From: an uncultured Blautia sp.
Lineage (GTDB): Bacteria; Bacillota; Clostridia; Lachnospirales; Lachnospiraceae
Direction: 5' to 3'
DNA length: 45,132 nucleotides
NCBI RefSeq assembly: GCF_947654165.1
Contig: NZ_CANTKB010000025.1
Coordinates: forward strand, 1-45,132
The translations under genes and the position numbers were made by a program. This document shows, piece by piece, positions 17,321 to 25,574 of the stretch (the first letter of the stretch is position 1; each line of letters opens with the position of its first letter). Below the pieces are notes generated by a model, which did not search any database, was not told where the DNA came from, and worked only from the letters and a program-made list of their open reading frames with translations.

Positions 17321-17881
17321 ATGCAGGAGACCGTTTACTCAGTATCTGAAGCGGTAAAAATATTGGAAATCAAGTCACATGTACTTAGGTACTGGGAAGA
17401 TGAGATGAAAATTCCGGTTCAGAGAAACGAGATGGGACACAGATACTACACCCGATATGATATTCAGGTTTTTCTGAGTATAAATGAACTGAAGAAAAAA
17501 GGGTATTCTCTGAAGGAAATCGGAAAGCTGATACCCCTTTTTTATTATACTTCCACAAAGGACAAACAAGAGATTAAAGAGCCCAAGACGTATAAGGCTT
17601 TGAAAGGAAAAGCAAAGAAAAAGACGAATACACAGGAAGAAAACAGGATTCCGGTGGAATTTATGGAGGTTGTCAACCGAATCGTGTTGGAAAGACTGAG
17701 AGAAGAAAATTCAGAAGAAGCCCGTTATAAGAGGTTGGATGAAAGAATCCGAAATTATCAGCAGACAAGACGTGAGACTGCAGCGGCAGAGGATAAGAAT
17801 AAAACAAAGAAAAACAGTAGAAAGAAGAAAAGTTTTCGTAATGGAAATACAAGGGCTTATGAGAAAAATCCACTTCAGTGA
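17321..17881 (+). CDS. MerR family transcriptional regulator
   Basis: A 186-residue protein. The first ~75 residues form a clear MerR-type winged helix (YSVSEAVKILEIKSHVLRYW, then GHRYYTRYDI and the wing helix LKKKGYSLKEIGKLI). The rest is Lys/Glu-rich, probably helical, with no recognisable effector domain or metal-binding cysteines. I start at the ATG at 17321 behind AAAGGGG, because the longer frame would begin upstream of the promoter -10. Its stop overlaps a GTG at 17878, which may be the start of the broken GGDEF/EAL gene, so the two were perhaps co-expressed. Confidence 0.85.
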   Translation: MQETVYSVSEAVKILEIKSHVLRYWEDEMKIPVQRNEMGHRYYTRYDIQVFLSINELKKKGYSLKEIGKLIPLFYYTSTKDKQEIKEPKTYKALKGKAKKKTNTQEENRIPVEFMEVVNRIVLERLREENSEEARYKRLDERIRNYQQTRRETAAAEDKNKTKKNSRKKKSFRNGNTRAYEKNPLQ

Positions 17882-19891
17882 AAGAAGGATGGGTAAAGGA
17901 GTATTTTCTTATACAGATAAATAACAAAAGCGGAAAAGGATGGAAACATGAAACAGCCAGTTACCTATCGAAAAGTACGGAAACGTTATTTGAAAAGTAT
18001 GGAATACATGCGGAAAAAATGTGGATTCATATGATAATTCTTAGTGTGATAGCACTGGGAGTTATTTCATACGCAGCATTCTGTACGGTTCATATGAAAA
18101 CCCAGGACGCAAAAGCGACCAGGGAGTATGTGGCAAACTATACGGAACAGATTGCAAATATGATTCAGATGGATGTGAATGATGTAATCAATACAGTGTA
18201 CAGTTTGTCAAAGGCAGTAGAAGAAGACCATGCACAGGGAGATTTACAGACATTTTTGGATCAAAAACAGGAATTGTATAAGCTTGATTTTATAGCGATA
18301 TGCAATTTAGAAGGTAAGATACAGACTATTGCCGGAACATTTCCCGGAAAACCGGAGCAGATGGAAAATCTGAAAAACAAGGAAGTGTTCAAAGATGCAT
18401 TGGACAAGAAAGAGTGTGCAGTAGGGATTTCTAACGGCTACGTTATGTTTGCCAAAGACCTCTATGCAAATGAAGAGAAGACAGGAACCTTTTGGGTTGG
18501 AAATAAAGATGAAAAGCTTCGTGATATAGTTTCAACAAAAATTTTCAGGAAAGAGAAAATCGGAAGCTTTATTTTTGATGGCGAAGGAGAGATTCTTCTT
18601 TCGTCAGATTTGAATAATCCGTATAAAAATCTGGAAGAACTTTTCGAAAACGGAAGTATGGAAGAGAAACAGCTTGAAGATGTTTATAAGGATGTGTCAG
18701 AAGGAAACAGATCATTGTTTACAGTTCGGTCAGATATTGGGAAAAGATATTTTTTTACCTGCATAGAGACAGAGGTAAATGACTGGGTAGCCATGACCAC
18801 TATGCCTTCGGATCTCTTTACAGGATTTTCGGACAGCTATGTGAAAAAAATGCTAGCCTGCATTTTGGCTGCGTTTGTTGTTTTCTTTGCTTTTTTTGTG
18901 TTGCTTTTTCGAAGTAATGTGGAAAATGGATGGAAACTGGAGCGGCTTGCTTTTCGTGACGATATCACCGGAGGAATCAACAGAACAGAATTCCGGATTA
19001 AATACCAGGAATTGTGCAGAAAAGAAAAAGCAGAACAATATACCCTGGTTTTGATGGATTGTGAAGACTTCAAAATGATCAACAAGTCCCTGGGAGATAA
19101 AAACGGGGATAAAATGCTGAAATATTTTTACTCGGTCATTAGTGCTTCTTTGAATACGGAAAATGAGGAATTTGTATCAAGGACAGAAATGGATCATTTT
19201 TTTATTTTTCTGCGAGAGAAGAACCGGGAGGTCGTATGCGAAAGAATTCAGCATATGGTAGAGCAGATCAACCTGTTTCGGGATACCGATATCTCCCGTT
19301 TTGATGTATCCTTTTGGTTGGGAGCCTGTCCGGTGGAAGGGAATGAGCTGGATCTTACCTTGCTTCAGGACAGAGTCAGAGCAGTGGTGCAGAGACATTG
19401 GTGCGTTGGTTGATTTTGTGAAAATAGCAGATAAATATCAGATTGACAGAAGCAGGATTGAATTTGAGATCACAGAGGCTGTCTTGCTGGATGATTCCCA
19501 GATTAAAAATGTCAGGGAAGGACTTCAGATGATTCATCAATATGGATTCAAATCTTCAATTGATGATTTTGGAACAGGATATTCTTCTTTGAGTCTTCTT
19601 CAGGAGTTTGATATTGATACCTTAAAACTGGACCGGTCTTTTTTCCAGGATATCAATAATGCTAAAGCAAGAGATGTGGTTGCCTGCATTGTAGATATTG
19701 CCAAGAAACTGGATATCAGAACCGTGGTGGAAGGAATCGAAACTTTGCAGCAGGTGGAATATCTGAAGAAAATGGAATGTAATACTATACAGGGATTTTT
19801 CTTTTCACGTCCGCTTCCGATACCGGAGTTCGAACAGTGGCTGTATCGGTTTCAGATATTAGATTATATGAAAATAGAAAAAGAAGTGTAG
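17878..19891 (+). pseudogene. Broken membrane-bound GGDEF/EAL protein (c-di-GMP turnover)
   Basis: The first frame (17878-19413, 511 codons) encodes a transmembrane helix near residues 48-70, an extracellular sensor region, a second helix near 325-345 and a degenerate GGDEF domain (DDITGGINRTEF present, but the signature reads RTEMDHF instead of RxGGDEF). It stops at 19411-19413. From about 19399 to 19891 the C-terminal half of an EAL domain continues in another frame: IEFEITE, DDFGTGYSSL, LKLDRSF, VVEGIET and QGFFFSRPL. The first part of the EAL domain, including the EAL motif and the Asn-containing loop, about 130 residues, is absent. This indicates a deletion of a length not divisible by three. 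The start is uncertain: GTG 17878 overlaps the MerR stop, and the only well-placed RBS (AAAAGGATGG before the ATG near 17948) opens a different frame. Confidence 0.8.
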
Positions 19892-19906
19892 ACCTTCAGG
19901 TCAAAC

Positions 19907-19937
19907 AAAAAAGCTGCCGATGCAACGGCAGCTTTTT
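19907..19937. terminator. Bidirectional terminator between the GGDEF/EAL remnant and ferredoxin
   Basis: AAAAAGCTGCCG pairs with CGGCAGCTTTTT. Both strands end in a T run, which suits the convergent genes on either side. Confidence 0.9.
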
Positions 19938-19956
19938 CTTCGTTATGTAAGTATGA

Positions 19957-20127
19957 TTACTCTTCTACAATAGCTTCTGTAGGACATACACCTGCGCATG
20001 TTCCACATTCTACACATGTATCAGCGTCGATAACGTATTTTCCATCGCCTTCAGAAATAGCTTCTACTGGACATTCGCCTGCGCATGTTCCGCAGCTTAC
20101 ACATTCGTCTGTAATTACATATGCCAT
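19957..20127 (-). CDS. 2[4Fe-4S] ferredoxin, clostridial type
   Basis: A 56-residue electron carrier starting MAYVITDECVSCGTC. Two CxxCxxCxxxCP motifs are complete: CVSCGTCAGECP and CVECGTCAGVCP, each followed by (V/T)EAI. It would carry two low-potential [4Fe-4S] clusters for anaerobic redox enzymes. RBS GGAGG lies 8 nt before the ATG at 20127. It is monocistronic, with its own promoter and a terminator. Confidence 0.97.
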   Translation of the reverse strand: MAYVITDECVSCGTCAGECPVEAISEGDGKYVIDADTCVECGTCAGVCPTEAIVEE

Positions 20128-20178
20128 GATCGTATCCTCCTTATTTTTTCTGAATCAGAAGATTCACTTCTTAGAGAT

Positions 20179-20207
20179 ATTCTAATATATTTATACCTAT
20201 AATACAA
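20179..20207 (-). promoter_or_regulatory. Sigma-A promoter of the ferredoxin gene
   Basis: On the minus strand TTGTAT (20202-20207) and TAGAAT (20179-20184), 17 bp apart. Confidence 0.65.
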
Positions 20208-20236
20208 GTCTTATTTTTCATACATGTGAAAAACAG

Positions 20237-20265
20237 TTGAATATAACCGGGAAAGATATTATAAT
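20237..20265 (+). promoter_or_regulatory. Sigma-A promoter of the DUF1858 gene
   Basis: TTGAAT (20237-20242) and TATAAT (20260-20265) with a 17-bp spacer. Confidence 0.8.
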
Positions 20266-20297
20266 GAAACGAGAAAACATGAAGGAGGAACAATCTC

Positions 20298-20498
20298 ATG
20301 AAAGTAACATCAGATATGACCATTGGTGAACTGATCCGTATGGACCAGAATATCATTCCGATTCTTATGAGAGCTGGTATGCATTGCATTGGATGCCCAT
20401 CCGCTCAGGGTGAATCTCTGGCAGAAGCTGCTATGGTTCATGGAATTGACGGAGAACTGTTAATTGCACAGATTAACGATTTTCTGGAGAATAAATAA
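20298..20498 (+). CDS. DUF1858 domain protein
   Basis: A 66-residue protein made entirely of a DUF1858 domain: the opening TSDMTIGELIRMDQNIIPIL, then GMHCIGCPSAQGESLAEAA. The CIGC pair is the conserved feature. The same domain forms the N-terminus of ScdA/RIC-type iron-sulfur repair proteins and occurs beside hybrid-cluster proteins, so a redox or Fe-S role is plausible. Its divergent neighbour is a ferredoxin. RBS GGAGG precedes the ATG. Confidence 0.88.
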   Translation: MKVTSDMTIGELIRMDQNIIPILMRAGMHCIGCPSAQGESLAEAAMVHGIDGELLIAQINDFLENK

Positions 20499-20520
20499 TC
20501 AGGTACAAATAGTTTACCGG

Positions 20521-20577
20521 AAGAACCCCCTGTGAAAGAAAACTGGAATCCAGATTTTCTTTCAAGGGGGTTCTTTT
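20521..20577. terminator. Long terminator between the DUF1858 gene and mecA
   Basis: AAGAACCCCCT pairs with AGGGGGTTCTT, and inside it TGAAAGAAAA pairs with TTTTCTTTCA. A T run follows on the plus strand. It serves the convergent pair, and on the minus strand the AAGAA flank gives TTCTT. Confidence 0.85.
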
Positions 20578-20585
20578 TCGCATCT

Positions 20586-21353
20586 TTAGATGTTTATAAG
20601 TTTTTCTAAGGCATTTCCTGAGATGACATATCTGCTGTGTTCGGACAGATAGGCTTCTCTTCCAGGGGATAAAGATGTTCCCCGACCATATTCGGAAAGC
20701 ATGTTGCATACTCGGTTAAAATCTTCAGGGGAGGTGCCTTCCTGATGAAGGATTAATCCGTATTCTCCGGTTTTGTCATCTTTATACAGGGTGTTATAGC
20801 CCTGGAAGAAATGATTCAATGCGTGAGCTGCTTCGATTACAGTGTCCAGATTCGGAAACAGATATTCACGCATGAGGTTGACGGATATTGTGGCGTCTTT
20901 TTCGCTTGATGGTGCATCGCTTTTCGGGGTTTCATCCTGTTCTTTTTTCAGACGCTCCATTGCCTTTGATTTTGCTTCGTAAATTTTATGGAAGATATCC
21001 AGAATATCGTCAGCACCTTCCGGTTCTAAGGCGGGGGCATTTCCAGATGAGGAATTGTCACCGGAGAAAGGTGTAAATTTAGAAAATCTGGTATCCAGTT
21101 CTTCCGGATCCTCTACCTTTGAAATAATCAGAATAATACTGTCTGCGGAAACTGGGATTGCCTCAATCATAAGAGGAATATTGTCAGCTTCAAAGCCGAA
21201 TTCTGAATTTGCCTGCTGCATCATATCACGGAAAAGATCCTTGGCTTTTTCTGTTCCGTAGGCCAGTTCGCTTAAACGGATATGCCGTTCTTCTAAATCA
21301 GCCCGGGTAAGAGTGCACCGGATTTGGTTATCATTTATTTTTTCTATTTTCAT
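20586..21353 (-). CDS. mecA: Adaptor protein MecA
   Basis: An adaptor that delivers substrates to the ClpC/ClpP protease. The 255 residues show the MecA layout: an N-terminal substrate-binding domain (MKIEKINDNQIRCTLTRADL, then FGFEADNIPLMIEAIP), a charged low-complexity linker at about 80-150, and a C-terminal ClpC-binding domain (LDTVIEAAHAL, YKDDKTGEYGLILH, LSEHSRYVISGNAL). RBS CAGGAGTG precedes the ATG. Confidence 0.93.
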   Translation of the reverse strand: MKIEKINDNQIRCTLTRADLEERHIRLSELAYGTEKAKDLFRDMMQQANSEFGFEADNIPLMIEAIPVSADSIILIISKVEDPEELDTRFSKFTPFSGDNSSSGNAPALEPEGADDILDIFHKIYEAKSKAMERLKKEQDETPKSDAPSSEKDATISVNLMREYLFPNLDTVIEAAHALNHFFQGYNTLYKDDKTGEYGLILHQEGTSPEDFNRVCNMLSEYGRGTSLSPGREAYLSEHSRYVISGNALEKLINI

Positions 21354-21404
21354 AACATCACTCCTGTCTGAGTATTGTTCTAAAGATGCTATTTTTCCTT
21401 TTAT

Positions 21405-21434
21405 ATTATATACTATGCACTGTCAGATTGTAAA
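21405..21434 (-). promoter_or_regulatory. Sigma-A promoter of mecA
   Basis: On the minus strand TTTACA (21429-21434), an 18-bp spacer and TATAAT (21405-21410). Confidence 0.65.
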
Positions 21435-21481
21435 GATGGAAATCAGCAGAAAGGTTTTAACTCTACAAAGCCAAAAATAAC

Positions 21482-21510
21482 TTGCAGGACAAATACCTTG
21501 ATGTTATAAT
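21482..21510 (+). promoter_or_regulatory. Strong promoter of the ~210-nt RNA
   Basis: TTGCAG (21482-21487), a 17-bp spacer and extended -10 TGTTATAAT ending at 21510. The predicted start is A21517, which is also the first base of the RNA closing stem. Confidence 0.85.
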
Positions 21511-21516
21511 AGTGGC

Positions 21517-21731
21517 AGATAGAAAATGCACCCCAAATCCAAGGGAAAGGGGGAACGTGTTTTTGCTTTATTTTCATTTCATTATTCTTTTACCATTCAT
21601 TTTGCAGCGATCCGCTGCGGTGGTCTCATACATTCTGTATGACCGCAGGATTTCCAGATAAAGAATAAAGACTTCATGTTATTAAGAGACATTTGGGCTT
21701 CAAGCGACAGGGGACTTTTTCTATCTCTTTT
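21517..21731 (+). ncRNA. Structured non-coding RNA of about 210 nt, possibly 6S RNA
   Basis: The predicted transcript starts with AGATAGAAAA (21517-21526), an exact complement of TTTTCTATCT (21717-21726). Just inside, CCCC (21531-21534) can pair with GGGG (21710-21713). Further in, TTATTCTTT pairs with AAAGAATAA, and the centre holds a hairpin GCAGC-loop-GCTGC and a longer stem CATACA-TTC-TGTATG extended by TGCGGT/ACCGCA. A long rod closed at both ends, about 200 nt, made from a strong independent promoter and followed by CTCTTTT is the form expected of 6S RNA, the RNA polymerase inhibitor. I cannot confirm the family from sequence alone. No convincing protein frame with an RBS lies inside. 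Confidence 0.6.
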
Positions 21732-21814
21732 GTATCTGAATGAAAACGTTTTATATCAGGAAAAGCAGGATGATAATATATCACAAACTATTTACATACC
21801 TGCCGGGAGGAACT

Positions 21815-22072
21815 ATGGAAAAAAGAGAGAAGGGAAACCTGTACCGGGAATTAGAAGAGTACCGGGAGATGGGGATTCCCCTGTATCTGAACGGAAGAGA
21901 AAGCACACCGGGGCGTATTGCCAGAGCATATCGGATTGCAGAAGAAGGTGATTATATGCGTGATTACATTCAGGATGAAGGGGGGAAGATTCAAGGGCTG
22001 GCTTTTGATTATGTGCGTGACGATTCCCTTAATAATTATGTACACAGAAGAAAAAATCTGAAAAAACCATGA
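21815..22072 (+). CDS. Small conserved-looking protein of unknown function
   Basis: An 85-residue soluble, charged protein from the ATG at 21815 behind GGGAGG. The sequence is protein-like (LYRELEEYREMGIPLYLNG, then GRIARAYRIAEEGDYMRDYI) and probably mostly helical, with no cysteine, signal or membrane segment. I do not recognise the family. It starts about 85 bp after the structured RNA with no obvious promoter between, so it may be expressed by read-through from the RNA promoter. Confidence 0.65.
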   Translation: MEKREKGNLYRELEEYREMGIPLYLNGRESTPGRIARAYRIAEEGDYMRDYIQDEGGKIQGLAFDYVRDDSLNNYVHRRKNLKKP

Positions 22073-22160
22073 AATCGGGAAGAAATTGATGACGAAAGAA
22101 AAAAATATGGTATAATTAAAAAGATAAAAAACAAAAGAAAGATTTAGAAGGAGCTCAAAA

Positions 22161-23873
22161 ATGGCAAAGCGAAAGAGAAGAAGGAGAAGGAACAGCAAGC
22201 TGGTACCTTTGCTGGTGATTCTGCTTCTTATAATTGTGGTAAGTGCAGTGGGTATGATTACCAGTTTGATCAAGAAATACACACCGTCAGATGTCAGGAT
22301 GGAGCTGGAAGATTATTATCAGATTCCGTTGGAGGATGAGGTTGTGTTAATCCTTCAGGATTCAGTAAGTGAGACCAGAGGAAGACTGTCCGAAGGTGTG
22401 GTGTATCTTCCTTATCAGACTGTGACAGAAACGCTGGGGGGAAGATTTTACTGGGATCAGGCATCGCAGAAAATGTTGTATACAACTCCGGACGAGATTC
22501 TGGAGATCATACCTGGTAGCAGCACCTATCTGTCCAAGGGGCAGGAGATTCAAAAAGAGTATGAGATTGTGCAGGAAATCAAGGATGAATATTATATTGC
22601 CCTGGATTTTCTGGAAGAACATATGAAAATCCAGGCAAAGACCTATGAGAATCCTGTCAGGACAGTGCTTACTTATAAATGGAAAACCATAAAAACTGTG
22701 GCAGCAGAGGAGGATACGGTCGTACGTTATCAGGGAGGCATTAAAAGTCCGATCTTAACAGATGTTAAGAAAGGTGATGCTTTGACAGTCTTAGAAGAAA
22801 TGGAAAACTGGTCCAGAGTGATGACTGCAGATGGTATTGACGGATATGTGGAAAAGAAATATATAAGTAAGCCACAGGAAGCAGAGCTGGTATATGAGGG
22901 AAATTATGAGGAAAACTACACAAATCTTACCAGAGATTATAAAATCAATCTTGCATGGCATCAGGTGACTTCAGAGGCAGCAAATGAGACTTTTGAAGAT
23001 GCAGTGAAAGATGCAAAAGGTGTGAATGTGATTTCACCTACCTGGTTTTCTGTTACCGGCAATGAGGGAACGATTTCTTCTCTTGCAAGTGCAGATTATG
23101 TCAATAAGGCTCACGCAAAAGGAATGGAAGTATGGGGTCTGATTGATAATTTCAGTGAGAATATCAGTACACTGGAAACACTGTCAAACAGAGAATCCAG
23201 AGAGCATATCATTCAGAAGTTGGCAGAAGAGGCCAGGAGGGTAGGGCTTGATGGAATCAATGTGGACTTTGAAGCTTTGAAGGAAGAGGAAGTACCACAT
23301 TTCATCCAGTTCCTGAGAGAATTGTCCATTACATGCAGAGCAGATAATCTGGTACTGTCCGTTGATGATCCGGTTCCTCAATATACTTCTTTTTATAATC
23401 GGAAAGAGCAGGGAATCATTGCAGATTATGTAATTATCATGGGATATGATGAACATACCATAGGATCTGAAAAGGCCGGATCGGTGGCATCCCTTCCTTT
23501 TGTGGAAGAGGGAATCCGCCTGACTCTGGAGGAAGTGCCTAAGGAGAAAGTAATCAATGGAATTCCTTTCTATACCAGGCTGTGGACAGAAGCAAATAAT
23601 GGAACTGTGACAAGCAAAGTCTTTGGTATGGATGAAGCGGATCAGTATGTGAGCGAAAAAGGGATGGACGTATATTGGAATAAAGATGTTTCACAAAATT
23701 ACGGGGAATTGCAGACAGAGAATGGTATTGAGAAGATCTGGCTGGAAGATGAAGAATCCCTGGAAGCCAAAATGCAGCTGGTAGAAAAATATGAATTGGC
23801 GGGTTCTGCGGCATGGAAGCTTGGATTTGAACGAGCAGATGTTTGGGCAGTGATCAGCAAATATTTACAGTAA
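22161..23873 (+). CDS. Membrane-anchored SH3/GH18 cell-wall hydrolase
   Basis: A 570-residue protein with a very basic N-terminus, a transmembrane or signal-anchor helix at about 15-38, a segment like the copper-amine-oxidase N-terminal domain (YLPYQTVTETLGGRFYWD), a bacterial SH3 domain (about 190-240, DALTVLEEMENWSRV) and a GH18 chitinase-like barrel. The GH18 catalytic strand reads DGINVDFE, with Asp364, Asp369 and predicted acid Glu371. This arrangement resembles spore or cell-wall N-acetylglucosaminidases of the YaaH/SleL type, but the enzyme is membrane-anchored and has SH3 in place of LysM. An extended -10 TGGTATAAT ends at 22116; its -35 TTGATG is at 19-bp spacing. RBS GAAGGAG precedes the ATG. 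Confidence 0.85.
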   Translation: MAKRKRRRRRNSKLVPLLVILLLIIVVSAVGMITSLIKKYTPSDVRMELEDYYQIPLEDEVVLILQDSVSETRGRLSEGVVYLPYQTVTETLGGRFYWDQASQKMLYTTPDEILEIIPGSSTYLSKGQEIQKEYEIVQEIKDEYYIALDFLEEHMKIQAKTYENPVRTVLTYKWKTIKTVAAEEDTVVRYQGGIKSPILTDVKKGDALTVLEEMENWSRVMTADGIDGYVEKKYISKPQEAELVYEGNYEENYTNLTRDYKINLAWHQVTSEAANETFEDAVKDAKGVNVISPTWFSVTGNEGTISSLASADYVNKAHAKGMEVWGLIDNFSENISTLETLSNRESREHIIQKLAEEARRVGLDGINVDFEALKEEEVPHFIQFLRELSITCRADNLVLSVDDPVPQYTSFYNRKEQGIIADYVIIMGYDEHTIGSEKAGSVASLPFVEEGIRLTLEEVPKEKVINGIPFYTRLWTEANNGTVTSKVFGMDEADQYVSEKGMDVYWNKDVSQNYGELQTENGIEKIWLEDEESLEAKMQLVEKYELAGSAAWKLGFERADVWAVISKYLQ

Positions 23874-23892
23874 GAAAAAACAGAGGTGGAGT

Positions 23893-24714
23893 ATGATGTC
23901 AGAATTTGAAATGTTAAAGACAAGCTTAATGGGCGGATATGATAAGGAAGAGGTTCAGGAGCTTATCCAGAGAATGAAAGATGAGATGGCTGAAGCACAG
24001 GTGAACTTCAGAAAACAACTGGCTGAAAGAGATGAGAAAATTGCAGAACTTCAGAAACGCATTGAATTAAAGGATGCTTACCAGGTGCGTATGGAAGAAA
24101 ATATCAAAGAAAAATATCAGAAATATATCGATAATTATGAAAGTATCGGGAAACTGGTATTTGATGCCCAGTTAAAAGCTGACAGCATGGAGAAAGAAAC
24201 ACGGGAAAAATGCGATCAGATGATTGCAGAAGCAGAAGCGGAAGCCAGACGCAGAGTGGAATCCGTACAGTCTGAGATTGATGATAAGCTGGTGGAAGGT
24301 AAGAAGAAATATCTTGCTGTTCAGGAAGAGATGAATGGAATCGTAGAATTGATCAATCAGGCACAGAGAAGATTTATGTCTTCTTATAAAGAAGTACACC
24401 AGATCATCAGCAGTATGCCTACCTCCCTGAATGATATTGAGGATGAGATGGAACTGGAGATTCATAAACTTCAGATGCCGGAAGAACCGGAGGAAGAAAC
24501 TGTGGAAGACCAGGAGCTTCATCTTGGGGATACCCAGGAATTGGATCTGTTAGATTCTTTGGATGATCTTGCGGAATTGGAAGAGTTTGACGAAGAAGAT
24601 GAGGAAGATGAAGAGGATGAAGACAGCAGACTGGCTCTTCAGATTTCCAGGCTGTTAAGCGAAGAAGATGAAGCAATGCTGGAAGATGAGTTAGAAGAAT
24701 TTTTAAAAGAGTAA
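23893..24714 (+). CDS. DivIVA-like coiled-coil protein
   Basis: A 273-residue cytoplasmic protein. The N-terminus (MLKTSLMGGYDKEEVQELI) matches the DivIVA-type entry that often targets curved membrane or the division site. It is followed by about 160 residues of coiled coil rich in Glu/Lys/Gln. The C-terminal ~75 residues are strongly acidic with Glu/Asp runs. No catalytic motif. It is 19 bp after the GH18 wall protein, probably the same operon, suggesting a cell-envelope or division link (inference). Confidence 0.75.
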   Translation: MMSEFEMLKTSLMGGYDKEEVQELIQRMKDEMAEAQVNFRKQLAERDEKIAELQKRIELKDAYQVRMEENIKEKYQKYIDNYESIGKLVFDAQLKADSMEKETREKCDQMIAEAEAEARRRVESVQSEIDDKLVEGKKKYLAVQEEMNGIVELINQAQRRFMSSYKEVHQIISSMPTSLNDIEDEMELEIHKLQMPEEPEEETVEDQELHLGDTQELDLLDSLDDLAELEEFDEEDEEDEEDEDSRLALQISRLLSEEDEAMLEDELEEFLKE

Positions 24715-24724
24715 AATGTAATAT

Positions 24725-24754
24725 AGGCGGAGTGCAGGTGCATTCCGCCTTTTC
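24725..24754 (+). terminator. Intrinsic terminator after the coiled-coil gene
   Basis: AGGCGGAGTGCA pairs with TGCATTCCGCCT (one G-T wobble) and is followed by TTTT. Confidence 0.75.
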
Positions 24755-24820
24755 GATTGGGTTGAATCTTGATGCTGCAGCATATATTGGTAGAGAAAAT
24801 ATCAGCAAAGGAAGAACAAT

Positions 24821-25531
24821 ATGAGAAATCGCTGGGCAGGAAGATGTATGGCCCTGTGCATGCTTTTGTCAATCTATCTGCTTTCCAGAGAAGGTGCAAT
24901 ATTGGTCGGAAAAGCAGGAGAAGACGGAAAAGGACTGATTATGATTGACAGTGGGCATGGAGGGATTGATCCGGGAGTCGTGGGAATCGGAAATCTTCAG
25001 GAAAAGGATGTAAACCTGAAGATCGCAAAAGAATTGGCACAGGTATTGAAAAAAGAGGGATATCAGACAGTACTAACAAGAGAAGAGGATAAAGGTCTCT
25101 ATGACCAGGACAGCAGAAATAAGAAAGTACAGGATATGCAGAATCGGTGTGCCATGATAAAAGAGAAGAAGCCTTTGTTAACAGTGAGTATTCATCAGAA
25201 CAGCTATGGGGACGAAGCAGTGTGCGGTCCTCAGGTTTTTTATTATAAGGACTCAGTAAAAGGCGGTGAACTTGCCAGATGTATCCAGGAAGAATTAAAT
25301 ACACAGCTTGAGGTCAGCCGTCCAAGAACGGAAAAAGCAAACAGTACCTATTATCTGCTGAAACGGAGCGAGGGAATACTAAATATTGTAGAAACAGGTT
25401 TTCTTACCAATCCAAGAGAAGCGAAATTGCTGAATACAAAGGAATATCAGAAAAAGTGTGCAAAGGCTATTTGTGACGGTATTCTAAAATTTCTAAAAAC
25501 TGTGGAAAAAAACAATGGAAGTATGGTATGA
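24821..25531 (+). CDS. cwlD: N-acetylmuramoyl-L-alanine amidase, CwlD-like
   Basis: A zinc amidase (Amidase_3) of 236 residues, matching the length of CwlD, which trims peptide side chains so muramic delta-lactam can form in the spore cortex. It has an N-terminal signal or anchor helix at about 8-22. Predicted zinc ligands are His46 in DSGHGG, Glu61 in LQEKD and His126 in SIHQNS, with the catalytic Glu in NIVETGF. No separate cell-wall binding domain is present, as in CwlD. CATATATT at 24781-24788 resembles a sigma-E -10, but I see no matching -35. Its end overlaps the upstream sequence of sua5. Confidence 0.82.
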   Translation: MRNRWAGRCMALCMLLSIYLLSREGAILVGKAGEDGKGLIMIDSGHGGIDPGVVGIGNLQEKDVNLKIAKELAQVLKKEGYQTVLTREEDKGLYDQDSRNKKVQDMQNRCAMIKEKKPLLTVSIHQNSYGDEAVCGPQVFYYKDSVKGGELARCIQEELNTQLEVSRPRTEKANSTYYLLKRSEGILNIVETGFLTNPREAKLLNTKEYQKKCAKAICDGILKFLKTVEKNNGSMV

Positions 25532-25574
25532 TAAAAAAGTACGAAGTGAAATTTTAGGAAGAAGAGGATGTACA

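Noticed and set aside
21676..21951. 91-codon plus-strand frame overlapping the structured RNA and the 85-residue gene
   Set aside because: It has no RBS, crosses the RNA closing stem, and lies out of frame with the better-supported gene at 21815.
24762..24788. Sporulation promoter of the cwlD-like gene
   Set aside because: CATATATT resembles a sigma-E -10, but the only -35-like sequence (TTGAATC) is at 12-bp spacing, short of the usual 14.
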